A DNA stretch of 32,170 nt, from NCBI GenBank assembly GCA_045578425.1, contig JAZNKF010000062.1:1-32170 (forward strand), in the 5' to 3' direction. The stretch comes from RGIG3009 sp045578425 (GTDB lineage: Bacteria > Bacillota > Clostridia > Oscillospirales > Acutalibacteraceae). Below the pieces are notes generated by a model. The model was not told where the DNA came from, ran no database searches, and saw nothing but the letters and a program-made list of their open reading frames with translations. The position numbers and the translations under genes are program-made. Shown here in pieces: positions 14,658 to 22,906 of the stretch; position 1 is the stretch's first letter; each line of letters begins with the position of its first letter.

Positions 14658-16136
14658 TTACTCCTCATTCTCAACCGACAAGATATGACACTGTTTTTTT
14701 TGACGGCTTTGCAACGCTGCCGCCACCACTTCACGTTCGTCCAGGTGAATGGTCTTATCCTTTAAAATTTGATACGTTTCATGTCCTTTGCCCGCAAGCA
14801 ACACCGTGTCACCCGCTTTTGCGTTTTCTACCGCCCATGTAATGGCTTCTATGCGATTAGGAATCACAACATACGGTGTTTTTGTATCACCCAAACCTTC
14901 AAGTATATCATTGATAATGGCTGTTGGTTCTTCGCTTCGCGGATTATCCGATGTCACCACCACAAAATCCGAAAGACGGGCAGCCACCGCGCCCATTTTA
15001 GGACGTTTAGTGCGGTCGCGGTCACCGCCGCAACCAAATACCGTTACCAGTCGTCCCGCTTTGCAAGTGTTAAGCGTTTCGCAAATGTTTTCCAACCCGT
15101 CGGGCGTGTGTGCAAAGTCAATCACGACCGTAAAGTCGTCATTGGTCGGCACTACCTCGGCACGACCTTTGACCAACCCAAATTCACAAAGGGCCGTCTT
15201 AACCGTATCGAACGGAACACCCAGCGCCGACGCACAGGCTGCTGCCGCCAAGGCGTTATATGCCGAAAAACGTCCCGGTGTTGCCAAACGAATCCGTCCG
15301 ATGACGCCTACGCCCACGCACTCAAAATCCACGCCATCGGGACGGCACCGCACGTTTCGCGCCGTGAAGTCGGCGCTGTCGTCTTGCAAAGAAAAGGTAA
15401 CTGTTTGACAAGAGAGCCCGTCACACATAGCACCATGCCATCTGTCATCCTTGTTGAGAACAGCAGTTTTGCACCGAGAAAACAATTTTGCTTTTGCCTC
15501 AGCATACCGTTCCATGGTTTTGTGATAATCCAAATGGTCCTGCGTTAAGTTGGTGAATATGCCCGCTTCAAACCGACAACCCTCCACACGTTCTTGGTCA
15601 AGTGCGTGGGAGGACACTTCCATCACCGCATACTCACAACCCGCCTTTGCCATTTGGCAAAACAGTTGTTGAAGTTCATACGAATCGGGGGTGGTGTGCG
15701 CGGTTTCTACCACGCAGTCGCCAATCATGTTTTGGATAGTACCGATTAATCCCACTTTATATCCTGCTTGTTCCAGCACACCTTTTAACAAATACGACGT
15801 GCTGGTTTTTCCGTTTGTTCCCGTAATACCCACCAGTTTTAACCGCTCGGTGGGATGACCAAACCAGTTAGCACACATAACTGCCCACGAAAGCCGCGTG
15901 CTTTTTACCAACACTTGTTGCGGCAACCCTAAATCGCGCTCGACTACAACTGCGGCAGCACCTGCAGCCAATGCCTGCTCGGCAAAAATGTGGCTATCCA
16001 CACCGGTACCGACAACGCAAACAAAGGCACACCCTTTTTCTACCTTGCGGGAATCGCGGCAAAGTGCGGTGATTTCTGTCTCGGCACAAAGATTGCTGCA
16101 ATATTCTATTTCGTTTAACACTTCATGAAGTTTCAT
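14658..16136 (-). CDS. murE: UDP-MurNAc-L-Ala-D-Glu:meso-diaminopimelate ligase (MurE)
   Basis: The 492-residue cytoplasmic ligase adds the third amino acid of the stem peptide. An N-terminal UDP-binding domain is followed by the ATP site GITGTNGKTS (about 103-112). The central segment VMEVSSHALDQERVEGC, a Lys carrying the usual carbamylated position and the C-terminal Rossmann domain follow. The DNPRSEEP motif near residue 400 marks meso-diaminopimelate specificity rather than lysine. Length is normal. The ATG at 16136 follows GAGGTGTAAGC, nine bases after the spoVD-like gene. Confidence 0.97.
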   Translation of the reverse strand: MKLHEVLNEIEYCSNLCAETEITALCRDSRKVEKGCAFVCVVGTGVDSHIFAEQALAAGAAAVVVERDLGLPQQVLVKSTRLSWAVMCANWFGHPTERLKLVGITGTNGKTSTSYLLKGVLEQAGYKVGLIGTIQNMIGDCVVETAHTTPDSYELQQLFCQMAKAGCEYAVMEVSSHALDQERVEGCRFEAGIFTNLTQDHLDYHKTMERYAEAKAKLFSRCKTAVLNKDDRWHGAMCDGLSCQTVTFSLQDDSADFTARNVRCRPDGVDFECVGVGVIGRIRLATPGRFSAYNALAAAACASALGVPFDTVKTALCEFGLVKGRAEVVPTNDDFTVVIDFAHTPDGLENICETLNTCKAGRLVTVFGCGGDRDRTKRPKMGAVAARLSDFVVVTSDNPRSEEPTAIINDILEGLGDTKTPYVVIPNRIEAITWAVENAKAGDTVLLAGKGHETYQILKDKTIHLDEREVVAAALQSRQKKQCHILSVENEE

Positions 16137-16145
16137 GCTTACACC

Positions 16146-18425
16146 TCACGCTATGGCATCCTGATAAAGAAGAGTAATATCCACAACCGTTCCCCGCGGC
16201 ACTCGCGTTCCTTCCGCCTGACCTTGTACGCTGACGGTTGCCTGTCGGGTCACGTTTACATTTTTTATATCAGCGGTCCAACCATGCACCCGCACGTTCA
16301 GTCCGCTGTCGGCAAGCAGTTTGTTTGCCTCGGACAACGTTTTGCCCACCACCAACGGTACCAAAACCGTTTCGTCCGATGGCGTATCGGTATACAGCAC
16401 CGCCACCCCGCCTTTGAGCAACTTTTCGCCCGCGGCGGGAGATTGCGCGGTTACGACGCCTTGCCCGTTCAAACGACAAGATATCCCGGTATTTTTCAGC
16501 AACGTTTGCGCCTGTGCTGTGGTTTTCCCTACCACATCGGGCATGGTTACTTGCCACTGCTTTTGTTCTTCCGCTTTATATTGCGGCTCAACTTCCAAAT
16601 ACGGCAACACATCTGCCAAAATCTTTTGCGCCACGGGTGCTGCCAACGTGCCGCCGTAGCGGATATAGGTTTGCGGCTCATCAATCAATACAATCACGGC
16701 TACTTTGGGGTCGTTTGCCGGTGCAAACCCGCAAAAAGAGGCGACTACGTTTTTTCTGCCGCCGGTCCCTACGGCTTGGTCGGTTTTTTCGGAAGTGCCG
16801 GTTTTGCCCGCCACACGGTATCCGGCAACATACGCATTTTTAGCGCCGCCACCGTCAACCACGCCTTCCAAAAGTACCGATATACGGGATGCGGTATCTT
16901 GCGAAATTACACGCCGCGTCACGGTCGGTTTGTTTTGGAACAGTACTTCGCCTTCGGGAGATGTCACACGCGCGCCCACAAACGGTTGACGGAGTTGCCC
17001 GTCGCCGGCAACCGCGCACACACCGGTTATCATTTGAATGGGCGTAACTTTAAACGTTTGCCCAATAGAAGAAGTCGCCACGTCCACCGCCGTGATAGCA
17101 GAGGCTTTATGATAAAGACTGGGGGTTACCCGCGCTTCACCCAACATATCAATACCGGTAAGCGCCGTAAACCCAAACCGTTCGTGGTATTGCGGAAAAA
17201 GCGCGGTTCCCACCAGCGACCCAATGGTCATAAACGCAGGGTTGCAGGAATGAGAAATCGCTTGCGCCAGGTTTTGGCTGCCGTGACTGCGGGGATATAC
17301 GTGGCATTTCATGGTTCGTACCCCTGCCATGGTATACGTACCGTTGCAAAAGAAATGCGATTTTTCAGAAACTAATTTTTCTTGCATTGCCATGGAAGCG
17401 GTAAAAATTTTAAACACCGACCCCGGCTCGTAGAATTCCGAAATTGCTTTATTTTTCCATTGCTTTTGCAGTGCCTCTAAAAAAGCATCGGCACGCACAT
17501 CATCTGCTAAACCCGCGATTGTAGCCGCCTGCGTGGGGTTTTGCAACACGCGGGGATGATTGAGGTCGTAATCTCCTTTGGTTGCCATTGCCAATACCTC
17601 ACCGGTTTTGACGTCCATCACAATGGAGCTGGCTCGGTTTGCCGCGTCGGTTTCTGCCACGGCAACTTCCAAATATTTTTCTACCATTTGCTGAATGTTG
17701 CTGTCGATAGTAAGTTGCAGGGTGTTTCCCTCTTTGGCATCAACCGTGGTTTCATATTGAATATCGTTAGGCAGGGCATCACCCCACCCGTTTTTTGTGG
17801 TAATAACACGTCCTGCTTTTCCGGCTAAATAATCATTATATTTAGCTTCCAAACCTTCCAGTCCGGTATTATCCGTTCCGGTAAACCCCAGCACGCACGA
17901 AAGCGTCGATCCAAGGGGATATTCCCTTTTGTAATCTTGAATAATTCGAAAGGCGCTCACCAAATCATGTTTGCGCACCCACTCAATAAAACGGTTGCTC
18001 ACTTCTCGACCGATTTTGGCTTTGACTACCTCGTAACGCGAGCTTGTCTTGCGCGTTTGCTTTACGAGCCGTTCTTTCGAAACATCCAATAAGGTCGGCA
18101 ACTCATCACAAATCACACGGCGCGCTTGTTCGTCGGGGATTTCAGACGGCATCATAATAACGGTAGCAACTTCCACGCTATGTGCCAAGACTACACCGTT
18201 GCGGTCAACAATAGCGCCCCGCTTATCCGAAATAACACTGTCCGTCAACTGTTGTTCTGCCGCAAGCGCTTGCCACGTGCTATGCTGATTCAGTTGCAAT
18301 GACGCCAACTTGCAAACAACGGCACCGAAACATACGACAACCGCCAACAAAATCGCGGTGCTTTTTTGCCACATCCGACGGGACGGTGCCCGCATTGAAA
18401 CTTCCTGTTGATGACGAGATTTCAT
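16146..18425 (-). CDS. Class B penicillin-binding protein with two PASTA domains (SpoVD-like)
   Basis: The 759-residue transpeptidase has a cytoplasmic basic N-terminus, one membrane helix (about 22-42), a PBP dimerisation domain (to about 220) and a transpeptidase domain. Active-site motifs are SVFK (336-339), SCN (393-395) and KTG (541-543). Two PASTA domains follow at about 625-690 and 692-759 (TMPDVVGKTTAQAQ, VPLVVGKTLSEANKLL). Position directly before murE and the PASTA tail match SpoVD, the cortex or septal transpeptidase partner of SpoVE/FtsW. The upstream gene is a close paralogue, so the division of labour is unclear. An ATG ten codons in (18395, after CAGGAAG) is an alternative start. 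Confidence 0.93.
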   Translation of the reverse strand: MKSRHQQEVSMRAPSRRMWQKSTAILLAVVVCFGAVVCKLASLQLNQHSTWQALAAEQQLTDSVISDKRGAIVDRNGVVLAHSVEVATVIMMPSEIPDEQARRVICDELPTLLDVSKERLVKQTRKTSSRYEVVKAKIGREVSNRFIEWVRKHDLVSAFRIIQDYKREYPLGSTLSCVLGFTGTDNTGLEGLEAKYNDYLAGKAGRVITTKNGWGDALPNDIQYETTVDAKEGNTLQLTIDSNIQQMVEKYLEVAVAETDAANRASSIVMDVKTGEVLAMATKGDYDLNHPRVLQNPTQAATIAGLADDVRADAFLEALQKQWKNKAISEFYEPGSVFKIFTASMAMQEKLVSEKSHFFCNGTYTMAGVRTMKCHVYPRSHGSQNLAQAISHSCNPAFMTIGSLVGTALFPQYHERFGFTALTGIDMLGEARVTPSLYHKASAITAVDVATSSIGQTFKVTPIQMITGVCAVAGDGQLRQPFVGARVTSPEGEVLFQNKPTVTRRVISQDTASRISVLLEGVVDGGGAKNAYVAGYRVAGKTGTSEKTDQAVGTGGRKNVVASFCGFAPANDPKVAVIVLIDEPQTYIRYGGTLAAPVAQKILADVLPYLEVEPQYKAEEQKQWQVTMPDVVGKTTAQAQTLLKNTGISCRLNGQGVVTAQSPAAGEKLLKGGVAVLYTDTPSDETVLVPLVVGKTLSEANKLLADSGLNVRVHGWTADIKNVNVTRQATVSVQGQAEGTRVPRGTVVDITLLYQDAIA

Positions 18426-18449
18426 AAACAGGAGCCCCTTTATTTTAGC

Positions 18450-20696
18450 TTAATAAATATTATCTGCGTAGGTAAATTCGACCGTAACGACCGTTCCTTT
18501 GGGAACTTTTTGACCGGGTGTTGCGGATTGGCGCGTAGCCGTCGCTTTGCCGGTCGTTGTAGCACTGACGCCCGATAACAACACGTTAATACCCGCAGTG
18601 TTCGCCGCTTGATTAACCTGTGCAACCGAACGGCCTTTAAAATCGGGAACGGTTGTCATTTGAATATCTTTGCTGTCGGTATATAACCACACCGAGCCGC
18701 CTTTGGGAATGGTCGTTCCGCTTTCGGGAATTTGTTGCAACACGGTTTTCCCGTTCCCAATGGTATGATACGTTAACGTAGAGGCTTTCAGGGTGGTTGC
18801 CGCCGCCGCCGTTGTGGAACCTACCACGTTCGGCACCGTGCGGTCCAAAGACGCCAATTCTTCTTCGGTATAGTTTGGTTCAACCCCCAAATACGGCAAA
18901 ATATCTTTGAGTATCTTTTTGGCCGCCGGTGCCGCTACGCCGCCGCCGGATTTTAAGTACTGGGGTTCGTCCACCATCACAAGCACTGCCACTTTGGGGT
19001 CGTCAGCCGGTGCAAATCCACCAAAAGAAGCAATAATTTCTACGTTCCTGTCGTTTTCCTCTTCCGACTTGGTTTCGGTCTTTTCAGAAGTACCGGTTTT
19101 TCCGCCGACACGGTATCCGGAAATATACGCGTTTTTAATAGAACCGCTGCTTACGGCGTTTTCGAGCATATTGCACACACGTTTGGAGGTGCTTTCGGAA
19201 ATCATTTGCCGTTTCACCGTCGGTTCGGTATTAGAAAGGATGTTACCGTTTTCATCCAACACCTTTTGAACAATGTACGGCTGCATCAAATAACCGCCGT
19301 TTGCCACAGCCGATAACGCTGTCACCATTTGCAAAGGGGTCACTTTAAAGGTTTGCCCAATCGAAGAGGCTGCCACATCCACGGGTGACATGGTTTGTGC
19401 GGTATGGAACAACCCGCTGGTAACATTTTGCTCCCCTAAAAGGTCAACACCTGTTTTTTCCGTAAAACCAAAGCCAACATAGTATTTGGAAAAGAGTTTG
19501 GCGCCCACGCGCGTTCCCAATGTCATAAAAGAGGGGTTGCAGGAATTGGCAATTGCTTGTAAGAAATTTTGTTGTCCGTGTCCCCGAGGATGAATCCAAC
19601 ACTTCATGGTGCGGTCGGCAATATGGAACGAGCCGCCGCAATAAAACGAGCTTTCTTCCGTTACCAAACCTTCTTCCAAACCCATGGATGCCGTAAAAGT
19701 CTTAAAAACCGAACCCGGTTCATAAAAATCCAATGCCTTGTTACGATATTGCTCCGTGCGCGCCTTGGCAATTGCCGCCGATTTTTCATCGTCTGCCAAC
19801 AACGCAATTTGCTCCGCAATGGTCGGGTCTGCAATGACTTGGTAGTTGTTTGGGTCATAGTCACCCTTTGTAGACATTGCCAAAATAGCACCGGTTTTAA
19901 CGTCCATAACAATGGCGCAGCCGCGGTTGGTGGCTTTAAATTCCGTAATAGCATCTTGCAGATATTTATCGGTTACTTGCTGAATATATTGGTCAACCGT
20001 CAACACCAGGCTGTTACCGTCGGTGGCGTCTACGGTATATTCGTATTGCAACGCCGTGGGCAAACGGTCACCATACGTGTTCTGCGCCGAAACCATACGT
20101 CCCGACGTGCCGGAAAGCAACTCGTCATATTTGAGTTCCAAACCTTCTCGGGCAACGTTATCCGTTCCCACAAATCCCAAAACGGACGACAGCAAATTTT
20201 TCAGCGGATACTCCCGCTTGTAATCGGCAACCACACGAAACACGCTGCCAAGCCGTTGTTCGTTTACCCACGTGATAAATGTTTCCGCCAACGGTTTGTC
20301 AATTTTTGCTTTGACCACCTTGTACTTTGAATCGCTGTCGGTGGTTTGCTCATATAGCTTTTCGCGGTCAACATCCAACATTTCCGATAAGGTGTCAGCA
20401 ATTTTTTGCCTGGTGGTTTCCTGGCGAATATTGTTTGGCGCCATTACCACGGTATACACTTCACGCGTTAAAGCCAAAACCGACATATTCGCGTCGTAAA
20501 TTTGTCCCCGATTAGCAGAAATTTCGACATCTGCCAGTTGTTGTGCCACCGCCTTTTGCTGCCAACTGTCTTGTTGTAACACTTGTATACGAAATAGTTG
20601 TACCGACAACAGAACAAAGCACAACAACGTAACACCCACAACCGAATACGTGCGTATCCGCATGGGTTTTGTCAATGCTTTTTTGTTTTCTGACAT
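18450..20696 (-). CDS. Class B penicillin-binding protein with two PASTA domains (PbpB/SpoVD paralogue)
   Basis: The 748-residue protein has the same plan as its downstream neighbour: a membrane helix (about 18-38), a dimerisation domain, and a transpeptidase domain with SVFK (329-332), SCN (385-387) and KTG (533-535). Two PASTA domains lie at the C-terminus (RTVPNVVGSTTAAAATTLK, TTVPDFKGRSVAQVNQAAN). It cross-links peptidoglycan outside the membrane, most likely at the septum. GTG at 20705 is fused to the GAGG site; ATG at 20696, six bases after GAGGTG, is the likely start. It stands after ftsL, where PBP2B/FtsI normally sits, and 24 bases before the second PBP. Confidence 0.93.
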   Translation of the reverse strand: MSENKKALTKPMRIRTYSVVGVTLLCFVLLSVQLFRIQVLQQDSWQQKAVAQQLADVEISANRGQIYDANMSVLALTREVYTVVMAPNNIRQETTRQKIADTLSEMLDVDREKLYEQTTDSDSKYKVVKAKIDKPLAETFITWVNEQRLGSVFRVVADYKREYPLKNLLSSVLGFVGTDNVAREGLELKYDELLSGTSGRMVSAQNTYGDRLPTALQYEYTVDATDGNSLVLTVDQYIQQVTDKYLQDAITEFKATNRGCAIVMDVKTGAILAMSTKGDYDPNNYQVIADPTIAEQIALLADDEKSAAIAKARTEQYRNKALDFYEPGSVFKTFTASMGLEEGLVTEESSFYCGGSFHIADRTMKCWIHPRGHGQQNFLQAIANSCNPSFMTLGTRVGAKLFSKYYVGFGFTEKTGVDLLGEQNVTSGLFHTAQTMSPVDVAASSIGQTFKVTPLQMVTALSAVANGGYLMQPYIVQKVLDENGNILSNTEPTVKRQMISESTSKRVCNMLENAVSSGSIKNAYISGYRVGGKTGTSEKTETKSEEENDRNVEIIASFGGFAPADDPKVAVLVMVDEPQYLKSGGGVAAPAAKKILKDILPYLGVEPNYTEEELASLDRTVPNVVGSTTAAAATTLKASTLTYHTIGNGKTVLQQIPESGTTIPKGGSVWLYTDSKDIQMTTVPDFKGRSVAQVNQAANTAGINVLLSGVSATTTGKATATRQSATPGQKVPKGTVVTVEFTYADNIY

Positions 20697-20814
20697 GCTG
20701 TACACCTCGCTTTTTGGAAAGAAAAGAGAGTCAAGACGCGTAAAACCATCCCAACTCTCACCGTCCGAGGTCTACGGTATTATGTATGCCACAACGACCT
20801 CGATATAGAACTTT

Positions 20815-21279
20815 CTATCGCAACCATGCCGTCAGCGTGTTCCAAGCCTTTTCCCAAAGACCGTCTTCCGCCGACTTTTCCGTTTGTGCCGGTGTTACGG
20901 TTATGTAATCAATTTGGCCGGATTCCACCTGCCGCAAACCGACGCTTTCCGCATACGCTTCTACGCTTTGGGCTGAGGTTTGGGCCGCCAATTCACTTTC
21001 CAGCCGTTTTGTTTCGCTGATAGCCTCGCTCAGCTCGGTTTGCGCTTTGCCGATGTTGCTGTTCATTTCGGTCAAGCGAACCTGACTGGAAATCATAAAG
21101 GCAATCACCAACAACACACCGGCGGCGACCAAGACGGTCACCAACCCATTGAGCATTTTTTGGGCACGGACTCGCCGTTTGTCGACTTTGGTTGTTTTTT
21201 TGCCGGGGAGAGCTCTTATTTTTGCAGACTTGGACTCAAACAACGATAAATCATAAGCTTCCGAACCGTATGTTGCCAT
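20815..21279 (-). CDS. ftsL: FtsL-like cell division protein
   Basis: The 154-residue bitopic protein has a basic cytoplasmic N-terminus (about 1-44), one membrane helix (about 45-66) and an outer coiled coil (about 70-110, MNSNIGKAQTELSEAISETKRLESEL in part). A short C-terminal domain includes YAESVGLRQVESGQIDYITV. This is the plan of FtsL/DivIC, which activate the FtsW-FtsI synthase at the septum. Sequence conservation in this family is low, so the name rests on architecture plus position between rsmH and the class B PBP. The start ATG at 21279 follows a purine-rich GGGAGAGG. The 110-base gap to the next gene holds only short weak dyads. Confidence 0.88.
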   Translation of the reverse strand: MATYGSEAYDLSLFESKSAKIRALPGKKTTKVDKRRVRAQKMLNGLVTVLVAAGVLLVIAFMISSQVRLTEMNSNIGKAQTELSEAISETKRLESELAAQTSAQSVEAYAESVGLRQVESGQIDYITVTPAQTEKSAEDGLWEKAWNTLTAWLR

Positions 21280-21296
21280 TTTCCTCTCCCTTTCTT

Positions 21297-22238
21297 TCAG
21301 TATCTTTCGTGTAACTTTTCAATGCACCGCAATTTTGCGCTGCGGCTGCGCGGATTTTCTTCTAATTCCTGCGGTGTAGCTTCTGTCGGTTTGCGCAACA
21401 CCAGTTGTCCGGCAGGGGTTTTTCCGCACACACAAACCGGAAAATCTTTGGGGCAAACGCAACCCTCGCACCACGCGGAAAACCGTTGCTTTACCATGCG
21501 GTCTTCCAACGAGTGAAAGGTAATCACCGCCAAACGCCCCCCGACTTTTAGGTGGTCAAACGCAACGTCTAACGCTTCGGACAAGCAGGTAAGTTCGTCG
21601 TTAACGGCAATGCGCAACGCTTGAAAAACCTTGCGTGCCGGATGCCCTTTGCGCCGTGCCGCAGCAGGAACCGCTTCGCAAATCAAATCGGCAAACTCTG
21701 CCGTAGTCGTAATCGGCTTTTCTTTTCGGCGCTGCACAACAGCTTTGGCAATTGAGCGCGAAAACTTTTCTTCGCCAAAACGAAAGAAAATGTCTGACAG
21801 TTGCTTTTCTGACAAAGTTGCCAGCAAATCCGCCGCCGAAACACCTTCGCGGCTCATGCGCATGTCAAGCGGTGCTTCGGTATGGTAGGAAAACCCTCGG
21901 TACCCCGCATCCAACTGATGCGACGATACGCCAATATCCAACAAAATACCGTCTGCCGCTTTGACACCTTGCTCGGCGAGCACATCGCCCATAAAGCGAA
22001 AATTGCGATGAATAACCGTTGCCGGTAATCCTTCCAACCGTCGAGAGGCTTGTTCGACCGCTTCGGGGTCTTGGTCAAGCGCCAGCAACCGACCGTTTGT
22101 CAACCGCGACGCAATCGCAAAAGAATGTCCACCGCCACCGGCGGTTCCGTCAACGTAAACGCCGTTGGGATCAATGTTTAACGCGGCGATGGTTTCGTCC
22201 AACAAAACCGGACGGTGGTATGTAGCGTTTTGTTCCAT
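21297..22238 (-). CDS. rsmH: 16S rRNA (cytosine-1402-N4) methyltransferase RsmH (MraW)
   Basis: This 313-residue SAM-dependent enzyme methylates N4 of C1402 in the ribosomal P site. Family markers are HRPVLLDETIAAL at the N-terminus, the SAM loop DGTAGGGGHSFAI, ILLDIGVSSHQLD, GFSYHTEAPLDMRMS and AVITFHSLEDRMVKQRF. The C-terminus ends in the usual NPRSRSAKLRCIE. ATG at 22238 (MEQNATYHRPVLLDE) is chosen over an in-frame codon at 22271. It stands one base after the mraZ stop (TGA-T-ATG), so translation is probably coupled to mraZ. Confidence 0.97.
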   Translation of the reverse strand: MEQNATYHRPVLLDETIAALNIDPNGVYVDGTAGGGGHSFAIASRLTNGRLLALDQDPEAVEQASRRLEGLPATVIHRNFRFMGDVLAEQGVKAADGILLDIGVSSHQLDAGYRGFSYHTEAPLDMRMSREGVSAADLLATLSEKQLSDIFFRFGEEKFSRSIAKAVVQRRKEKPITTTAEFADLICEAVPAAARRKGHPARKVFQALRIAVNDELTCLSEALDVAFDHLKVGGRLAVITFHSLEDRMVKQRFSAWCEGCVCPKDFPVCVCGKTPAGQLVLRKPTEATPQELEENPRSRSAKLRCIEKLHERY

Positions 22239-22239
22239 A

Positions 22240-22659
22240 TCAGAATCCCAGTTCGGCAAATTCCGCTTCAACCTCTTCCGAAGTCATGCTTGCCACGTCC
22301 GCTTCATAAGCGGCGGGGTTCCACACTTCTGCGCGGTTGCCGGCACCGATAACTAAGGCTTCTTTTTCCAATCCCGCATATTGTTGCAAATGTTTGGGCA
22401 ACAAGATACGGCCTTGCGAATCAACTTGCACATCCTCAGCGTTGGCGGAAAGGTACCGTTGCAACTTACGAGCCTTGGTCATGGGCATTTGCGCCAAACC
22501 CTCTTGCAACTTGTTCCATTCATCGAGCGAATACAGGCAAACACAATGGTCCATGACCGCCGCGGCAATAAACGCACTGCCCAGCTTGTCACGCAATTTG
22601 GCAGGTACAAACAACCGCCCTTTTGCGTCGATATTATGTTGGAATCTTCCGTATAACAT
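22240..22659 (-). CDS. mraZ: Transcriptional regulator MraZ
   Basis: The 139-residue protein is the conserved first gene of the division and cell-wall cluster. It contains two copies of the SpoVT-AbrB-like fold with the DxxGR motif in each: DAKGRLFVPAKLRD (about 11-24) and DSQGRILLPKHLQQYAG (about 82-98). MraZ forms a ring that binds short direct repeats upstream of its own gene and represses the operon. Three such repeats are visible in the promoter here. The ATG at 22659 follows AAAGGAGTAA with good spacing. Confidence 0.97.
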   Translation of the reverse strand: MLYGRFQHNIDAKGRLFVPAKLRDKLGSAFIAAAVMDHCVCLYSLDEWNKLQEGLAQMPMTKARKLQRYLSANAEDVQVDSQGRILLPKHLQQYAGLEKEALVIGAGNRAEVWNPAAYEADVASMTSEEVEAEFAELGF

Positions 22660-22697
22660 CGAAGTTACTCCTTTGTGTTATTTCGCTTTGCGAGGAT

Positions 22698-22727
22698 TGT
22701 GGAAAACTCTGTGGAAAGTGTGGAAAT
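22698..22727 (-). repeat. Three TTTCCACA repeats in the mraZ leader (DnaA-box-like)
   Basis: Read on the minus strand, TTTTCCACA (22698-22706), CTTTCCACA (22710-22718) and ATTTCCACA (22719-22727) lie in tandem. The first differs from the DnaA box TTATCCACA at one position and the others at two. They are transcribed in the 5' leader just downstream of the MraZ boxes. Their function is not known. Confidence 0.45.
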
Positions 22728-22728
22728 T

Positions 22729-22754
22729 CACCACTTCGCTCCACTTTGCACCAC
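22729..22754 (-). promoter_or_regulatory. MraZ operator: three direct boxes at 10-bp spacing
   Basis: On the minus strand GTGGTG (22754-22749), GTGGAG (22744-22739) and GTGGTG (22734-22729) recur every 10 bp exactly. This fits the known TGGnG-plus-5 architecture of MraZ sites. They start 10 bases downstream of the -10 hexamer, across the transcription start, as expected for an autorepressor. Confidence 0.88.
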
Positions 22755-22763
22755 AGTACCCAT

Positions 22764-22792
22764 ATTATACTCCCTTTTTTAATAAAAAGCAA
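22764..22792 (-). promoter_or_regulatory. Promoter of the mraZ operon
   Basis: On the minus strand TATAAT (22764-22769) is perfect and TTGCTT (22787-22792) is 17 bases upstream. The weak -35 and the adjacent MraZ boxes fit a regulated promoter. The AEC-transporter terminator lies just upstream. Confidence 0.75.
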
Positions 22793-22849
22793 GTCATATT
22801 TGAAATTTTCATATAAATTTTTACGGAAATTTTTGGTTTATTTTCACGA

Positions 22850-22888
22850 AAAAAAGCAGGATTTTTCTTTCGAAAAATCCTGCTTTTG
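22850..22888 (-). terminator. Intrinsic terminator of the AEC transporter gene
   Basis: A 16-bp perfect stem (22852-22867 with 22872-22887) with a four-base loop is followed on the minus strand by a long T-run. It lies 19 bases after the stop codon at 22907 and insulates the mraZ promoter. Confidence 0.93.
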
Positions 22889-22906
22889 GGAACAACGTTC
22901 GATGGC

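Noticed and set aside
16125..17375. Plus-strand ORF of 416 codons opposite the SpoVD-like gene
   Set aside because: It is antisense to a clear PBP and has an unnatural composition rich in Arg, His and Gly.
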